Assembly: GCF_900111885.1 (NCBI RefSeq) | Contig: NZ_FOKG01000015.1 | Span: forward strand, 94,800 to 158,799 | DNA from: Amycolatopsis marina | GTDB lineage: Bacteria; Actinomycetota; Actinomycetes; Mycobacteriales; Pseudonocardiaceae | Length of the DNA stretch: 64,000 nt | Reading direction: 5' to 3' | Shown: positions 48,275 through 56,746 of the stretch, in pieces | Layout: each line of letters opens with the position of its first letter | Position numbering within the stretch: position 1 is the first letter of the stretch | Translations under genes and position numbers: made by a program | The notes under the pieces: generated by a model | The model's database searches: none | The model's input: only the letters and a program-made list of their open reading frames with translations | What the model was told of the DNA's origin: nothing

Positions 48275-49774
48275 TCACTCGTAGGATGCGGCGAGTTCCA
48301 CCAGGGTGCGCGCGCCGAAACCGGTGCCGCCCGGCACGACCTCGTTGTAGTTCGTCTCCGAGCGGGCGGGACCCGCGATGTCGAGGTGCGCCCAGGGCAG
48401 GCCCTCGGTGAACTCGCGGAGGAACAGGGCGGCGGTGATACCGCCGGGCCCCTGGGGTGTCTGCTTGACGTCGGCCAGTCCACCGCGCACCGCCTCGGCG
48501 AGATCCTCCAGCAGCGGCATCCGCCACCACGCCTCGCCCGCGCTCTCACCCGCGGTCCGCACCCGGTCGGCCAGCTCGTCCTCGGTGGCGAAGAGGCCTC
48601 CGGTGCGCAGCCCGAGTGACAGCTTCATCGCACCGGTCAGTGTCGCCATGTCGACAATCGTGTCCGGCGAGTACTGCTTGATCCCGTACGCCAACGCGTC
48701 GGCCAGCACCATCCGCCCCTCGGCGTCGGTGTTGCCGACCTCGGTGGTCCTGCCGCCGTAGTGCCGCACCACGTCGCCGGGCCGGTACGCCGATCCCGAG
48801 ACGTGGTTCTCCGCGCTGGGCACCAGCGCGGTCACCCGCACGTTGAGCCCCAGTGCCGCGATCGCCCGGATCGCTGCGATCACCGCACCGCCGCCCGCCA
48901 TGTCCGTGCGCATCAGGTGCATGCCCTCGGCCGGCTTGATCGAGATTCCGCCGGTGTCGAAGGTGATGCCCTTGCCTACCAGCAGCAGATGTGTCCGAGC
49001 GCCGCGCGGCCGGTAGCTGAGTTCGATCAGTCGCGGCGGGCTCGCCGAGCCGCCGCCCACCGCGAGAACACCGCCGAACCCCTTGTTCTCGAGCCACTGC
49101 TCATCCCGCACCTCGACCGAGAGGTTCGGCACGTCCTTCGCGGCGCGCCGGGCCACGCCCGCGAGCCACTCGGGGTTCTTCACGTTCGACGGCGTGTTGG
49201 CCAGGTCGCGGGCCAGCGCCGAAGCGGCGGCCAACCGGGTGGCCCGCTCCACGGCGTCGGCGCACGCCGCGTCCGCCCGTCCGTCGGTCAGCAGGCGCAC
49301 GGCGCGCACTCGTGGCTCCGGGTCCTCGCCGGTCACCCTGAACCGGTAACCCCCGAGCAGCGCACCGACCGCGAACTCGGCGTACTCCCGAGGCCCCGCA
49401 CCGTCAGGCAATCGCACCTGCACGGTCCGCGCCGGACGCGCCCCTGCCTTCGCCGCGGCGGACGCGTCGGCGTCAGCGGCCCTGACGAAGGCGGCCCCCG
49501 CCGAGCGGTACGCTGCGGCGTCGCCCGAGCCCGCACCGACGAGCCAGCGAGCGGGTGTGCCGGCCGCGACGGTGTGCACCTCGCCTGCCTCGCCCGTCGC
49601 GTGTAGGTGCGTGACCAGCTCACCGAAGGCCCCCGCCGAGTCGCGCGTCTCGCGCGCACCGTCACCGACCGGCCTGGTGATCACCGCGGCGACCGGGACA
49701 CCGCGCCGTGAGCTGTGTGTCACCTCGACGTCGATCAACGGGGTGGGAACGGTGGGCAGCGGCGAGCGCGCCAT
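48275..49774 (-). CDS. pepA: Leucyl aminopeptidase (M17, PepA)
   Basis: 499 residues. An unconserved N-terminal domain precedes the M17 catalytic domain. The latter includes LVGKGITFDTGGISIKPAEGM (metal-binding lysine and aspartates; quoted in part), the signature NTDAEGRMVLADAL and ADVKQTPQGPGGITAALFL. It removes N-terminal residues from peptides with two metal ions. ATG at 49774 (MARSPLP); a 10-residue upstream extension was rejected. It ends 10 bp before the LysR gene stop (convergent). Confidence 0.92.
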   Translation of the reverse strand: MARSPLPTVPTPLIDVEVTHSSRRGVPVAAVITRPVGDGARETRDSAGAFGELVTHLHATGEAGEVHTVAAGTPARWLVGAGSGDAAAYRSAGAAFVRAADADASAAAKAGARPARTVQVRLPDGAGPREYAEFAVGALLGGYRFRVTGEDPEPRVRAVRLLTDGRADAACADAVERATRLAAASALARDLANTPSNVKNPEWLAGVARRAAKDVPNLSVEVRDEQWLENKGFGGVLAVGGGSASPPRLIELSYRPRGARTHLLLVGKGITFDTGGISIKPAEGMHLMRTDMAGGGAVIAAIRAIAALGLNVRVTALVPSAENHVSGSAYRPGDVVRHYGGRTTEVGNTDAEGRMVLADALAYGIKQYSPDTIVDMATLTGAMKLSLGLRTGGLFATEDELADRVRTAGESAGEAWWRMPLLEDLAEAVRGGLADVKQTPQGPGGITAALFLREFTEGLPWAHLDIAGPARSETNYNEVVPGGTGFGARTLVELAASYE

Positions 49775-49872
49775 CAGCGACCTCCGGGTAGCACGACGAC
49801 GCACCCTGTCTGCGGGCGCGCCGGACAGGCCAGGCCGACGATGTCGACACTGGCGGGGTGGTCAGTAGCGGT

Positions 49873-50040
49873 TCAGCCGGTGACCTCCTGCAGGGCAGCA
49901 CCGAGATCCTTGGCCTCTTCAGCCGAAAGCTCGACGACGAGTCGCCCACCACCCTCGAGCGGTACGCGCATCACGAGGCCCCGTCCCTCCTTAGTTACTT
50001 CGAGGGGACCATCTCCGGTCCGGGGCTTCATGGCCGCCAT
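49873..50040 (-). CDS. DUF3117 small protein
   Basis: 55 residues: MAAMKPRTGDGPLEVTKEGR at the start and GGGRLVVELSAEEAKDLGAA later. It matches DUF3117 (Rv1211) almost word for word as I recall. The ATG at 50040 follows GGAGGGAGC. A longer in-frame version to 50124 is not needed. Conserved in nearly all actinomycetes, function unknown. Transcribed towards pepA. Confidence 0.92.
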   Translation of the reverse strand: MAAMKPRTGDGPLEVTKEGRGLVMRVPLEGGGRLVVELSAEEAKDLGAALQEVTG

Positions 50041-50228
50041 AGCGTGCTCCCTCCGTCTCAACCGGCGCGCCCGGGTCGCGCCCGCCAAAGCAACCGGGTT
50101 GTGACCATTCTCCCCCATCAACAAGTGGCCGCGTACGCGGACCGATCTTTTGGTGTTGCATAGGTGCTGGTATGCGGCCCGTGAGGCTGCGAGACTCGCC
50201 CAACAGCCCCGATTCCAGGAGGATTTTA

Positions 50229-51023
50229 GTGACCACCGACGACGTGTTGCTGACCGCCGACGCAGACGGTGTGCGCACGCTGACGCTCAACCGGCCGAAG
50301 GCCTACAACTCGCTCACCGTCGAGCTGAAGGAGCGTCTGCTGGCCGCCCTGCGGGAAGCCGCGGCCGACGACGCGGTGCGAGCAGTCGTGCTGACCGGCG
50401 CGGGCAAGGCCTTCTGCGCAGGCCAGGACCTCAAGGAGCATGTCGGCCTGCTGCAGGCGGGCGATCCGGCGCCGCTGCGCACCGTCGCCGATCACTACAA
50501 CCCGATCGTGAAGACGATCGTGGACATGCCAAAGCCGGTGATCTCCGCGGTCAACGGCCCGGCAGCGGGGGCGGGCGCCGCCTTCGCGTACGCCAGTGAC
50601 CTGCGGATCGCGGCCGAGTCGTCGAACTTCCTGATGGCCTTCGCCAACGTGGGGCTCGGTCCGGATTCGGGCGCGGCCTGGACGTTGCAGCGACTGATCG
50701 GGTACGGCAGGGCGGCCGAGCTGATGCTGCTGGCCCGGACGGTCGACGCCGAGGAGGCACTGCGGATCGGGCTGGTCGGCGAGGTCGTCGCCGACGCGGA
50801 GCTGGCGGAGCGGGCCCAGGCGGTGGCCGCGCGGCTCGCCGCGGGCCCGACCATGGCCTACTCGAAGATCAAGGGGGTGCTGACGCTGGCCGCGGAGAGC
50901 ACGCTGGACGAGGCGCTCGCCGCCGAGGAGGAGGCACAGGGCGCGCTCGGCAGGACCGCCGACCACACCGAGGCGGTGGAGGCGTTCGTCGCCAAGCGCA
51001 AGCCGAACTTCACCGGCGCATGA
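50229..51023 (+). CDS. Enoyl-CoA hydratase / isomerase (PaaG-like)
   Basis: 264 residues of the crotonase family. It has LNRPKAYNSLT, FCAGQDLKEHVGLLQAG, NGPAAGAGAAFAYASDLRIA (oxyanion hole) and FANVGLGPDSGAAWTLQRLI. The FCAGQDLKE text and the aspartate at GPDSG resemble PaaG (1,2-epoxyphenylacetyl-CoA isomerase) rather than EchA. The assignment to one reaction is uncertain. The GTG at 50229 follows the strong site CCAGGAGGATTTTA. It is monocistronic. Confidence 0.85.
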   Translation: MTTDDVLLTADADGVRTLTLNRPKAYNSLTVELKERLLAALREAAADDAVRAVVLTGAGKAFCAGQDLKEHVGLLQAGDPAPLRTVADHYNPIVKTIVDMPKPVISAVNGPAAGAGAAFAYASDLRIAAESSNFLMAFANVGLGPDSGAAWTLQRLIGYGRAAELMLLARTVDAEEALRIGLVGEVVADAELAERAQAVAARLAAGPTMAYSKIKGVLTLAAESTLDEALAAEEEAQGALGRTADHTEAVEAFVAKRKPNFTGA

Positions 51024-51038
51024 GGAGTGGGACGGGAT

Positions 51039-51095
51039 GTCCCCAATGTGGCATTGGGGACGTTGGGGTTCCCCAATGCCACATTGGGGAACCCC
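51039..51095. repeat. Two CCCCAATG-type palindromes in tandem
   Basis: The palindrome GTCCCCAATGTGGCATTGGG.. lies at 51039-51061 and a second, longer one at 51065-51095 with GGGGTTCCCCAATGCCACATT. Together they sit in the gap between convergent enoyl-CoA hydratase and tagA genes. The two share the arm CCCCAATG with centres GTGGC and GCCAC. Confidence 0.85.
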
Positions 51096-51106
51096 GCCCG
51101 CCGTGC

Positions 51107-51676
51107 TCAGGCGGCCCGCCAGCACCCTTCGACGTGGTCGTCGACCATGCCGGTGGCCTGCATCATCGCGTAGCAGGTGGTCGGGCCGACGAAGGTGAAG
51201 CCGCGCTTCTTCAGCTCGCGTGCCATCGCCTTCGACTCCGGGGTGATCGCGGGAACGTCGCCCATCGTGCTCGGACGTTTCCGCCCCTCCGGATCCGGCG
51301 CGAAGGACCAGAGCAGCTCGTCCAGCGGGCCGTCCAGCTCGGCGATGGCGCGGGCATTGGTGATCGTCGCCGCGATCTTGGCGCGGTTGCGCACGATGCC
51401 GGCGTCGCCGAGGAGGCGGGCGACGTCGTCCTCGGTGAAGGTGGCCACCCGATCCGGCAGGAAACCCTCGAAGGCGCGCCGGAAGCCTTCCCGCTTGCGG
51501 AGGATCACGATCCAGGAGAGCCCGGACTGGAACGCCTCCAGCGACAGCCGCTCGAACAACGCGACCTCACCGCGCAGCGGGTAACCCCACTCCGTGTCGT
51601 GGTACTCGGAGTAGTCCGGGGCGGTGTTGCCCCAGCTGCACCGCGAGATGCCGTCGGAGCCAAGCAGCTCGCTCAT
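51107..51676 (-). CDS. tagA: DNA-3-methyladenine glycosylase I
   Basis: 189 residues. The N-terminal RCSWGN (zinc-binding start) and YHDTEWGYPLRGE, and the C-terminal GFTFVGPTTCYAMMQATGMVDDH, complete with the final Cys/His zinc ligands, match Tag. It removes 3-methyladenine from DNA. In M. tuberculosis tagA (Rv1210) lies beside DUF3117 and gpgS, as here. ATG at 51676. Confidence 0.93.
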   Translation of the reverse strand: MSELLGSDGISRCSWGNTAPDYSEYHDTEWGYPLRGEVALFERLSLEAFQSGLSWIVILRKREGFRRAFEGFLPDRVATFTEDDVARLLGDAGIVRNRAKIAATITNARAIAELDGPLDELLWSFAPDPEGRKRPSTMGDVPAITPESKAMARELKKRGFTFVGPTTCYAMMQATGMVDDHVEGCWRAA

Positions 51677-51686
51677 GTTCTCTGCC

Positions 51687-52142
51687 TCACTGGCCCACCA
51701 CGTATGCCTCGGCGAACCGGGCGAAACGCTGCAGCGAGTAGCGCAGTCCCGCGGTGAACACGGGCTTGGCCAGCGGCCAGCCCAGCGTCCCCAGCGGGCC
51801 GAACGGCAGGATCAGCCGCTCCGACCAGATGAACACCGACCGGTCCGGCCCTCTGTCCTGCACGTGGAACGCGCCGGTTCCCCGCACCAGCCGGCCGAGG
51901 TGACGCACGGTGCAGCGCGAGGGCGGTTCCCAGCCGGTGATCTCCATGGTGTCGGTGAGGCCGACCGGACCGATGCCGGTGACCGCGGCGATCCGCGAAC
52001 CCACACTGCGCCCGTTGCCCTCGGTCACCCGGACCTCGGTGCCGAGCATCCACTCGCCCTGCCGCTCCCAGTCGGTCAGCGCGAGCCAGGTCGTGCCCGC
52101 GGGCGCCGCGACATCGACCGACAACATCACATCGGTCGTCAC
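51687..52142 (-). CDS. SRPBCC-family protein (lipid-binding fold)
   Basis: 151 residues, START/Bet v1-like. It has VAAPAGTTWLALTDWERQGEW, VTGIGPVGLTDTMEITGWEP and SERLILPFGPLGTLGW. It may hold a lipid or a polyketide; no enzyme residue is obvious. The GTG at 52142 overlaps the stop of the DivIVA-domain gene (GTGA), so the two are translated together. Confidence 0.8.
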   Translation of the reverse strand: MTTDVMLSVDVAAPAGTTWLALTDWERQGEWMLGTEVRVTEGNGRSVGSRIAAVTGIGPVGLTDTMEITGWEPPSRCTVRHLGRLVRGTGAFHVQDRGPDRSVFIWSERLILPFGPLGTLGWPLAKPVFTAGLRYSLQRFARFAEAYVVGQ

Positions 52143-52462
52143 CGCGCCGTCTCCCGCCACGTGCGCCGTTCGCCCGCCTCGTTCTCCAGTTCGGCGATCC
52201 GGGCACGCAGTCCGTCGATCTCCGATCCCAGCCTGGCCACCACCCAGTCGACCTCGGCCATCTTGTAACCCCGCAGCACGAGCTGGAACTTGACCTCGCG
52301 CACGTCCGCGCCGGTGATTTCCTCGGCGGGCAGCCGGGTCGGCGAGCTGCCCGGCGCGAGCGGGGCGAGTTCCTCGCCGCGGCCGAAGACGACGGCGGCG
52401 ATCAGGAACACCACAGCCGCCACGAGCAGCATCACGATGAGGTAGATCAGCGCGGTGGTCAC
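52139..52462 (-). CDS. Small DivIVA-domain membrane protein (Rv1209-like)
   Basis: 107 residues. One N-terminal membrane helix (ALIYLIVMLLVAAVVFLIAAVV), then the DivIVA-type turn EITGADVREVKFQLVLRGYK and a coiled-coil (EIDGLRARIAELENEAGE). It is the counterpart of Rv1209 near gpgS. GTG at 52462. Located between gpgS and the SRPBCC gene; the former is 48 bp upstream. Possibly a wall-growth component at poles. Confidence 0.8.
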   Translation of the reverse strand: MTTALIYLIVMLLVAAVVFLIAAVVFGRGEELAPLAPGSSPTRLPAEEITGADVREVKFQLVLRGYKMAEVDWVVARLGSEIDGLRARIAELENEAGERRTWRETAR

Positions 52463-52510
52463 CCGACGATCGTGGCATACCCGCCCTGCCGATGTCCTCG
52501 CGCGCGCCGC

Positions 52511-53464
52511 TCACCTCGGCAGCCGGCCCCCGCCGTCGCCACGGGCCGCGAGCACGTCGCGCATCGGTGGCCGGTCGGCGACGGTGACCGGCGTGGTGTC
52601 GGGCAACCACTCCCCCGCGACCTGCACGAACTGGGTCAGCTCGCCCGCGCCCGCGGACTCCGCACCGCAGCGGGTGAGCGCCGTGCCCAGAATCTGGCTG
52701 GCCATCACCCCGAGCTGCAGCAGCGAACGGTTGCGGTGCTTGCGCACACCGAGGTTGACCTGTGCGAGCGCGTCCAGTCCCACGGTGGCCTCCGTGTCGA
52801 GCAGCAGGCCGATCTCGACGCCGTAGCCGGACGCGAACGGCACGGACTCCAGCAGCTCCCTGGTCGCGGCGTACTCGCCGCCGAGTGGCTGCACCAGCCC
52901 GGCAAGCGCGGGACGCAGGGCGGCCAGCGCGGGTCGCGCCACCAGTTCGGTGACCCTGCCCCCGCCGGTGCCCAGTTCGTCGCTCTCCAGCCGCAGGGGC
53001 CTGCGGTAGAAGCCCTTCACCAGGTGCACGCCCTGCTCCACCAGCAGTGGGCCGAGCAGGGTCGGCACGAACGCCGGGTCCGGATCCACCAGGTCCGAGT
53101 CGAGGAAGACGACGAGGTCCCCACTCGTCGCGGCGAGCGAACGCCAGAGCACCTCACCCTTGCCCGGCACCGGTTCCCACTCGGGGAGCACGTCGGCACG
53201 CCGGACGACCCTGGCACCCGCCCTGCCCGCCTCGGCGATCGTGTCGTCGGTCGAACCGGAGTCGACCACCACGAGTTCGTCCACAAGCGACCCCAGCAGC
53301 GGGCGCACCGAGCGCACGACGTCGCCGACGGTCGCTTCCTCGTTCAACGCGGGCAGCACGACGGACACCGTGCGCCCGGCCTTCGCCCGGACGAGCTCGT
53401 CGAGCGACCACTGTGGCGACTGCCACGTCCGCCGCGCGAACCATTCGCTTGTCTCGGGGGTCAT
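52511..53464 (-). CDS. gpgS: Glucosyl-3-phosphoglycerate synthase
   Basis: 317 residues, GT-A glycosyltransferase family 81. It shows VSVVLPALNEEATVGDVV at the nucleotide site, VDSGSTDDTIAEA, DXD-type FLDSDLVDPDP and PLGGEYAATRELLESV. GpgS transfers glucose from an NDP sugar to 3-phosphoglycerate, the first step of 6-O-methylglucose lipopolysaccharides. The order gpgS-tagA-DUF3117 follows mycobacteria. ATG at 53464. Divergent from the acyltransferase gene. Confidence 0.93.
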   Translation of the reverse strand: MTPETSEWFARRTWQSPQWSLDELVRAKAGRTVSVVLPALNEEATVGDVVRSVRPLLGSLVDELVVVDSGSTDDTIAEAGRAGARVVRRADVLPEWEPVPGKGEVLWRSLAATSGDLVVFLDSDLVDPDPAFVPTLLGPLLVEQGVHLVKGFYRRPLRLESDELGTGGGRVTELVARPALAALRPALAGLVQPLGGEYAATRELLESVPFASGYGVEIGLLLDTEATVGLDALAQVNLGVRKHRNRSLLQLGVMASQILGTALTRCGAESAGAGELTQFVQVAGEWLPDTTPVTVADRPPMRDVLAARGDGGGRLPR

Positions 53465-53511
53465 ACCGCCGATCGTGCCATGCTTGGGTCACCGTCGTCG
53501 CTGGAGGACCT

Positions 53512-54180
53512 GTGCTGCACCTGCTCATCCGTTCGCTGCTCGCGCCATTGGCCCGCCTGCTCTACCGGCCGGTCGTGCGCGGCGCGGAGAACATCCCCGG
53601 CAGGGGACCGGTGCTGCTGGCCGCCAACCACCGCGCCGCGGTGGACACCGCCGTGCTCGGGATCGTCTCGCCGCGGCCGGTGAAGTTTCTCGGCAAGGCC
53701 GAGTACTTCGCGGGCAAGGGACCCAAGGGACGGCTGTTCGCGAGTTTCCTGACCGCGCTCGGCTATGTCCCGGTACAGCGGGGCAACGCCAAGGCAGGCC
53801 TGGCGGCGCTGGCGGCGGCCAGGTCGGTGCTCGACGAGGACGGGGTGTTCGGCATCTACCCGGAGGGCACCCGCTCGCTGGACGGCAGGCTGCACCGGGG
53901 GCACACGGGTGTCGCGGCGCTGGCGCTGGCCACGGGAGCAGTGGTGGTACCGGTCGCGCTCAGCGGAACGGAGAAGGTGCAGCCGGTCGGCAAACGTGTC
54001 CCGCGCATCGCCCGCGTCCGCGTCCGGTTCGGCACACCGCTCGACTTCAGTCGCTACGAGGGACTCGGCGCCTCGCCGGCCATCCGCCGCGCGGTGACCG
54101 ACGAGATCATGTACGCGATCATGGAACTGTCGGAGCAGGAGTACGTGGACGCCTACCACGCCCGCCCGGACGCGGCATAG
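53512..54180 (+). CDS. PlsC-like 1-acylglycerol-3-phosphate acyltransferase
   Basis: 222 residues. The acyltransferase motifs are ANHRAAVDTAVLG (His-x4-Asp, about residue 40), FLGKAEYF, IYPEGTRSLDG (about 120) and VVPVALSGTEKV. It has one hydrophobic start helix (LIRSLLAPLARLLYRPVV). It would acylate lysophosphatidic acid or a related sugar lipid. The GTG at 53512 follows TGGAGGACC. A longer upstream frame is the shadow of gpgS. Confidence 0.88.
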   Translation: MLHLLIRSLLAPLARLLYRPVVRGAENIPGRGPVLLAANHRAAVDTAVLGIVSPRPVKFLGKAEYFAGKGPKGRLFASFLTALGYVPVQRGNAKAGLAALAAARSVLDEDGVFGIYPEGTRSLDGRLHRGHTGVAALALATGAVVVPVALSGTEKVQPVGKRVPRIARVRVRFGTPLDFSRYEGLGASPAIRRAVTDEIMYAIMELSEQEYVDAYHARPDAA

Positions 54181-54193
54181 GGCCAAACCCGCC

Positions 54194-54301
54194 CGCACTT
54201 TCCCGGGAAAGTGCGATGCCCCGCGCGTGCAAGTACGACCCTTTCCCGGGAAAGTGCGGTGGTTGCGCACGCATGTTCCGCACTTTCCCGGGAAAGTGCG
54301 G
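54194..54301. repeat. Palindrome triplet of the GCACTTTCCC family, second locus
   Basis: Full copies at 54194-54215 and 54278-54301, and a half-degenerate middle copy at 54241-54259 (left arm altered to GACCCTTTCCCGGG). The spacing, 36-60 bp, resembles the first locus at 36534-36661. It lies between the PlsC-like gene and the first LOG gene (convergent). Confidence 0.85.
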
Positions 54302-54302
54302 G

Positions 54303-54839
54303 TCAGGCGGTGAACTTGTCCAGCAGCACGGCCGGGTCGGGGTCGATCGCGAGCAGGTCGCGGGTGGCCGGCTGGAGGAAGCCCTCGCTCGTCATGTGGT
54401 CGATGAACGACACCAGCTGCTGGTAGTACCCGTCGGTGTCCACCAGTCCGATCGGCTTGTCGTGCAGCCCCAGTTGCGCCCAGGTCCACACCTCGAACAG
54501 CTCCTCCAGGGTGCCCGCACCGCCGGGCAGCGCCAGAAAACCGTCGCTGAGTTCGGCCATCTTCGCCTTGCGCTGGTGCATGTCCGCCACCACGTACAAC
54601 TCGGTGAGCCCGTGGTGGGAAACCTCGGCGCGCTGCAGGTGCTCGGGGATCACCCCGTACACCTCGCCGCCCTCGGCCATCGCCGCGTCGGCGATGACAC
54701 CCATCGTGCCGACACTCGCACCGCCGTACACCAGGCCGATGCCGCGCCGGGCGAGCAGACCGCCCAGAGCCGCGGCGTTCTCGACGTACCGGGTGCCGTT
54801 GCCGTCCGAGGAGCCACAGAACACGCAGATCCGTTTCAT
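54303..54839 (-). CDS. LOG-family protein (TIGR00730), short form
   Basis: 178 residues. It starts KRICVFCGSSDGNGTRYVEN and carries VYGGASVGTMGVIADA and the signature LPGGAGTLEELFEVWTWAQLG (about 95-115). This is the LONELY GUY family, which releases adenine-type cytokinins from ribotides in plants; in bacteria it may cleave nucleotide 5'-phosphates. ATG at 54839, followed on the same strand right after the larger LOG gene (stop 54840), with no gap. The counterpart in M. tuberculosis is Rv1205. Confidence 0.9.
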   Translation of the reverse strand: MKRICVFCGSSDGNGTRYVENAAALGGLLARRGIGLVYGGASVGTMGVIADAAMAEGGEVYGVIPEHLQRAEVSHHGLTELYVVADMHQRKAKMAELSDGFLALPGGAGTLEELFEVWTWAQLGLHDKPIGLVDTDGYYQQLVSFIDHMTSEGFLQPATRDLLAIDPDPAVLLDKFTA

Positions 54840-55625
54840 CTAGTGCGTGTCCTCCCAGGCCTTGTAGGCGTCCTGCACGATCTGCACCGCGTCGTCGATG
54901 TCGTCGGTGACGTGCAGCAGCGCCGCGTCCTTCTCGCCGATCTTGCCCTCGCGCAGCACCGTGTTGCGCACCCAGTCGTGCAGGCCGCCCCAGTAGTCGC
55001 TGCCGAACAGGACGACGGGGAACTTGGTGACCTTCTTGGTCTGCACGAGGGTCAGCGCCTCGAACAGCTCGTCCAGCGTGCCGAACCCGCCGGGCAGGCA
55101 GATGAAGGCCTGCGCGTACTTGACGAACATGGTCTTGCGGGTGAAGAAGTAGCGAAAGTTCACCCCGAGGTCCACCCACGGGTTCAGGCCCTGCTCGAAA
55201 GGCAGCTCGATGCCGAGCCCGATCGACAGCCCGCCCGCCTCGGACGCACCACGGTTGACGGCTTCCATCGATCCTGGCCCGCCGCCGGTGATCGCGGCGA
55301 AACCGGCCTCGGCCAGCGCGGTCCCGATCCGGCGGCCGAGCTCGTACTCGGGGTGGTCCCGCCCGGTGCGGGCCGAACCGAACACCGTGACGGCCTTCGG
55401 CACCTCGGCGAGCGCGCCGAAGCCCTCGACGAACTCGGACTGGATCCGCAGCACCCGCCATGGATCGGTGTGTACCCAGTCGCTCGGCCCACGGGAGTCG
55501 AGCAGCCGCTGGTCGGTGGTGCTGTCGCCGACCCGCTTCTCCCTGCGCAACACCACCGGCCCCCGGTAGTGCTCCGGCGGGTGCTCGGGATCGTTCTGGA
55601 ACTCGTTGCTCACCTGATCGCTCAC
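54840..55625 (-). CDS. LOG-family protein (TIGR00730), long form
   Basis: 261 residues. The N-terminal extension (about 60 residues, with HPPEHYRGPVVLRRE) precedes VTVFGSARTGRDHPEYELGR, ITGGGPGSMEAVNRGA and signature LPGGFGTLDELFEALTLVQT. It is a distinct paralogue of the neighbour at 54303. Its ATG at 55625 overlaps the dapE stop by 4 bp. So dapE, both LOG genes form one unit. Function in bacteria uncertain. Confidence 0.9.
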   Translation of the reverse strand: MSDQVSNEFQNDPEHPPEHYRGPVVLRREKRVGDSTTDQRLLDSRGPSDWVHTDPWRVLRIQSEFVEGFGALAEVPKAVTVFGSARTGRDHPEYELGRRIGTALAEAGFAAITGGGPGSMEAVNRGASEAGGLSIGLGIELPFEQGLNPWVDLGVNFRYFFTRKTMFVKYAQAFICLPGGFGTLDELFEALTLVQTKKVTKFPVVLFGSDYWGGLHDWVRNTVLREGKIGEKDAALLHVTDDIDDAVQIVQDAYKAWEDTH

Positions 55626-56704
55626 CCCTCATACCCTAGGAAGACTCGCAGCACCTCGGCCACTCGCCTGATCTCCGTGGCGGCGACGTGCTCCTGACGG
55701 GTGTGCGCGAGGGTCGGGTCCCCTGGACCGAAGTTCACCGCGGGCATACCCAGTCCGGCGAAGCGGGCCACGTCGGTCCAGCCCAGCTTCGCCGCCGCGC
55801 GACCACCGGCCGCCGCCACCAGCTCCGCCGCGGCGGGTGCGCCGAGCCTGGGCAGCGCCGCGGGCGAGGAGTCCACAACGGACAGCGAGTAGCCGTCGAA
55901 CACCTCGCGCAGGTGCTTCTCCGCGTCCTCCGGGCTGCGGTCGGGCGCGAACCGGTGGTTGACGGCCAGCACGGCCTCGTCCGGCACGACGTTGCCCGAC
56001 ACCCCGCCCTGGACCCGGACGGCCTGCAGCCCCTCGCGGTAGGTCAACCCGTCGATGTCCACCACGCGCGCCTCGTACGCGGCGAGCCGGTTGAGTGGCT
56101 CGGCCAGTGCGTGGATCGCGTTGCTGCCCATCCACGCCCTGGCGGTGTGCGCCCTCGCGCCGCTACAGCGCAGCTCCACCCGCATCGTGCCCTGGCAGCC
56201 CGCCTCGATCACCGCGTTCGACGGCTCGCCCACGATCGCGAGTTCGCCGTTCAGCCACTCCGGCAGCTCCCGTTCGATCCGGCCGAGGCCGTTGCGTGCG
56301 GCGTCGACCTCCTCGCAGTCGTAGAAGACGAAGGTGAGATCCCGGCGCGGAGTGGTCACGGTGGCGGCCAGGTGGAGGAACACCGCGTCGCCGCCCTTCA
56401 TGTCCACGGTGCCGAGCCCGTGCAACACCTCGCCCGCGCCACTGCCGGTACGTTCCAGCGGCAGGTTGTCGTTCACCGGCACGGTGTCCAGGTGGCCGGC
56501 GAGCACCACCCGTTCCGGCAGGCCGAAGTGGGTGCGGGCGAGTACGGCGTCGCCATTGCGGACGATCTCGAGATGCGGGGCGTGGACCCGCAGTGCGGCC
56601 TCCACGGCCGCGGCGATCTCCGCCTCGGCGCCGGAGACGCTGGCGATGTCCACCAGCGCCGCGGTGATCTCGACGGGGTCTGCGCGCAGGTCCAGGGTGC
56701 TCAC
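55622..56704 (-). CDS. dapE: Succinyl-diaminopimelate desuccinylase
   Basis: 360 residues, M20 metallopeptidase fold. It has VVLAGHLDTVPVNDN and GLGTVDMKGGDAVFLHLA (first metal ligands), FVFYDCEEVDAARNGLG, VGEPSNAVIEAGCQGTMRVE, and the C-terminal His of GPGDPTLAHTRQEHV. It hydrolyses N-succinyl-LL-diaminopimelate to LL-DAP, the last step after DapD and DapC. GTG at 56704, divergent from a lipoprotein gene with 42 bp between. The DAP genes are near but not in one operon. Confidence 0.93.
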   Translation of the reverse strand: MSTLDLRADPVEITAALVDIASVSGAEAEIAAAVEAALRVHAPHLEIVRNGDAVLARTHFGLPERVVLAGHLDTVPVNDNLPLERTGSGAGEVLHGLGTVDMKGGDAVFLHLAATVTTPRRDLTFVFYDCEEVDAARNGLGRIERELPEWLNGELAIVGEPSNAVIEAGCQGTMRVELRCSGARAHTARAWMGSNAIHALAEPLNRLAAYEARVVDIDGLTYREGLQAVRVQGGVSGNVVPDEAVLAVNHRFAPDRSPEDAEKHLREVFDGYSLSVVDSSPAALPRLGAPAAAELVAAAGGRAAAKLGWTDVARFAGLGMPAVNFGPGDPTLAHTRQEHVAATEIRRVAEVLRVFLGYEG

Positions 56705-56746
56705 GAGCCCGACGCTACCGGGACTGCGTACCGTGAGGGCGTGCGC

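Noticed and set aside
53461..55632. 723-residue open frame on the minus strand
   Set aside because: Out of frame with the two LOG genes and opposite the PlsC-like gene; no protein-like motif.
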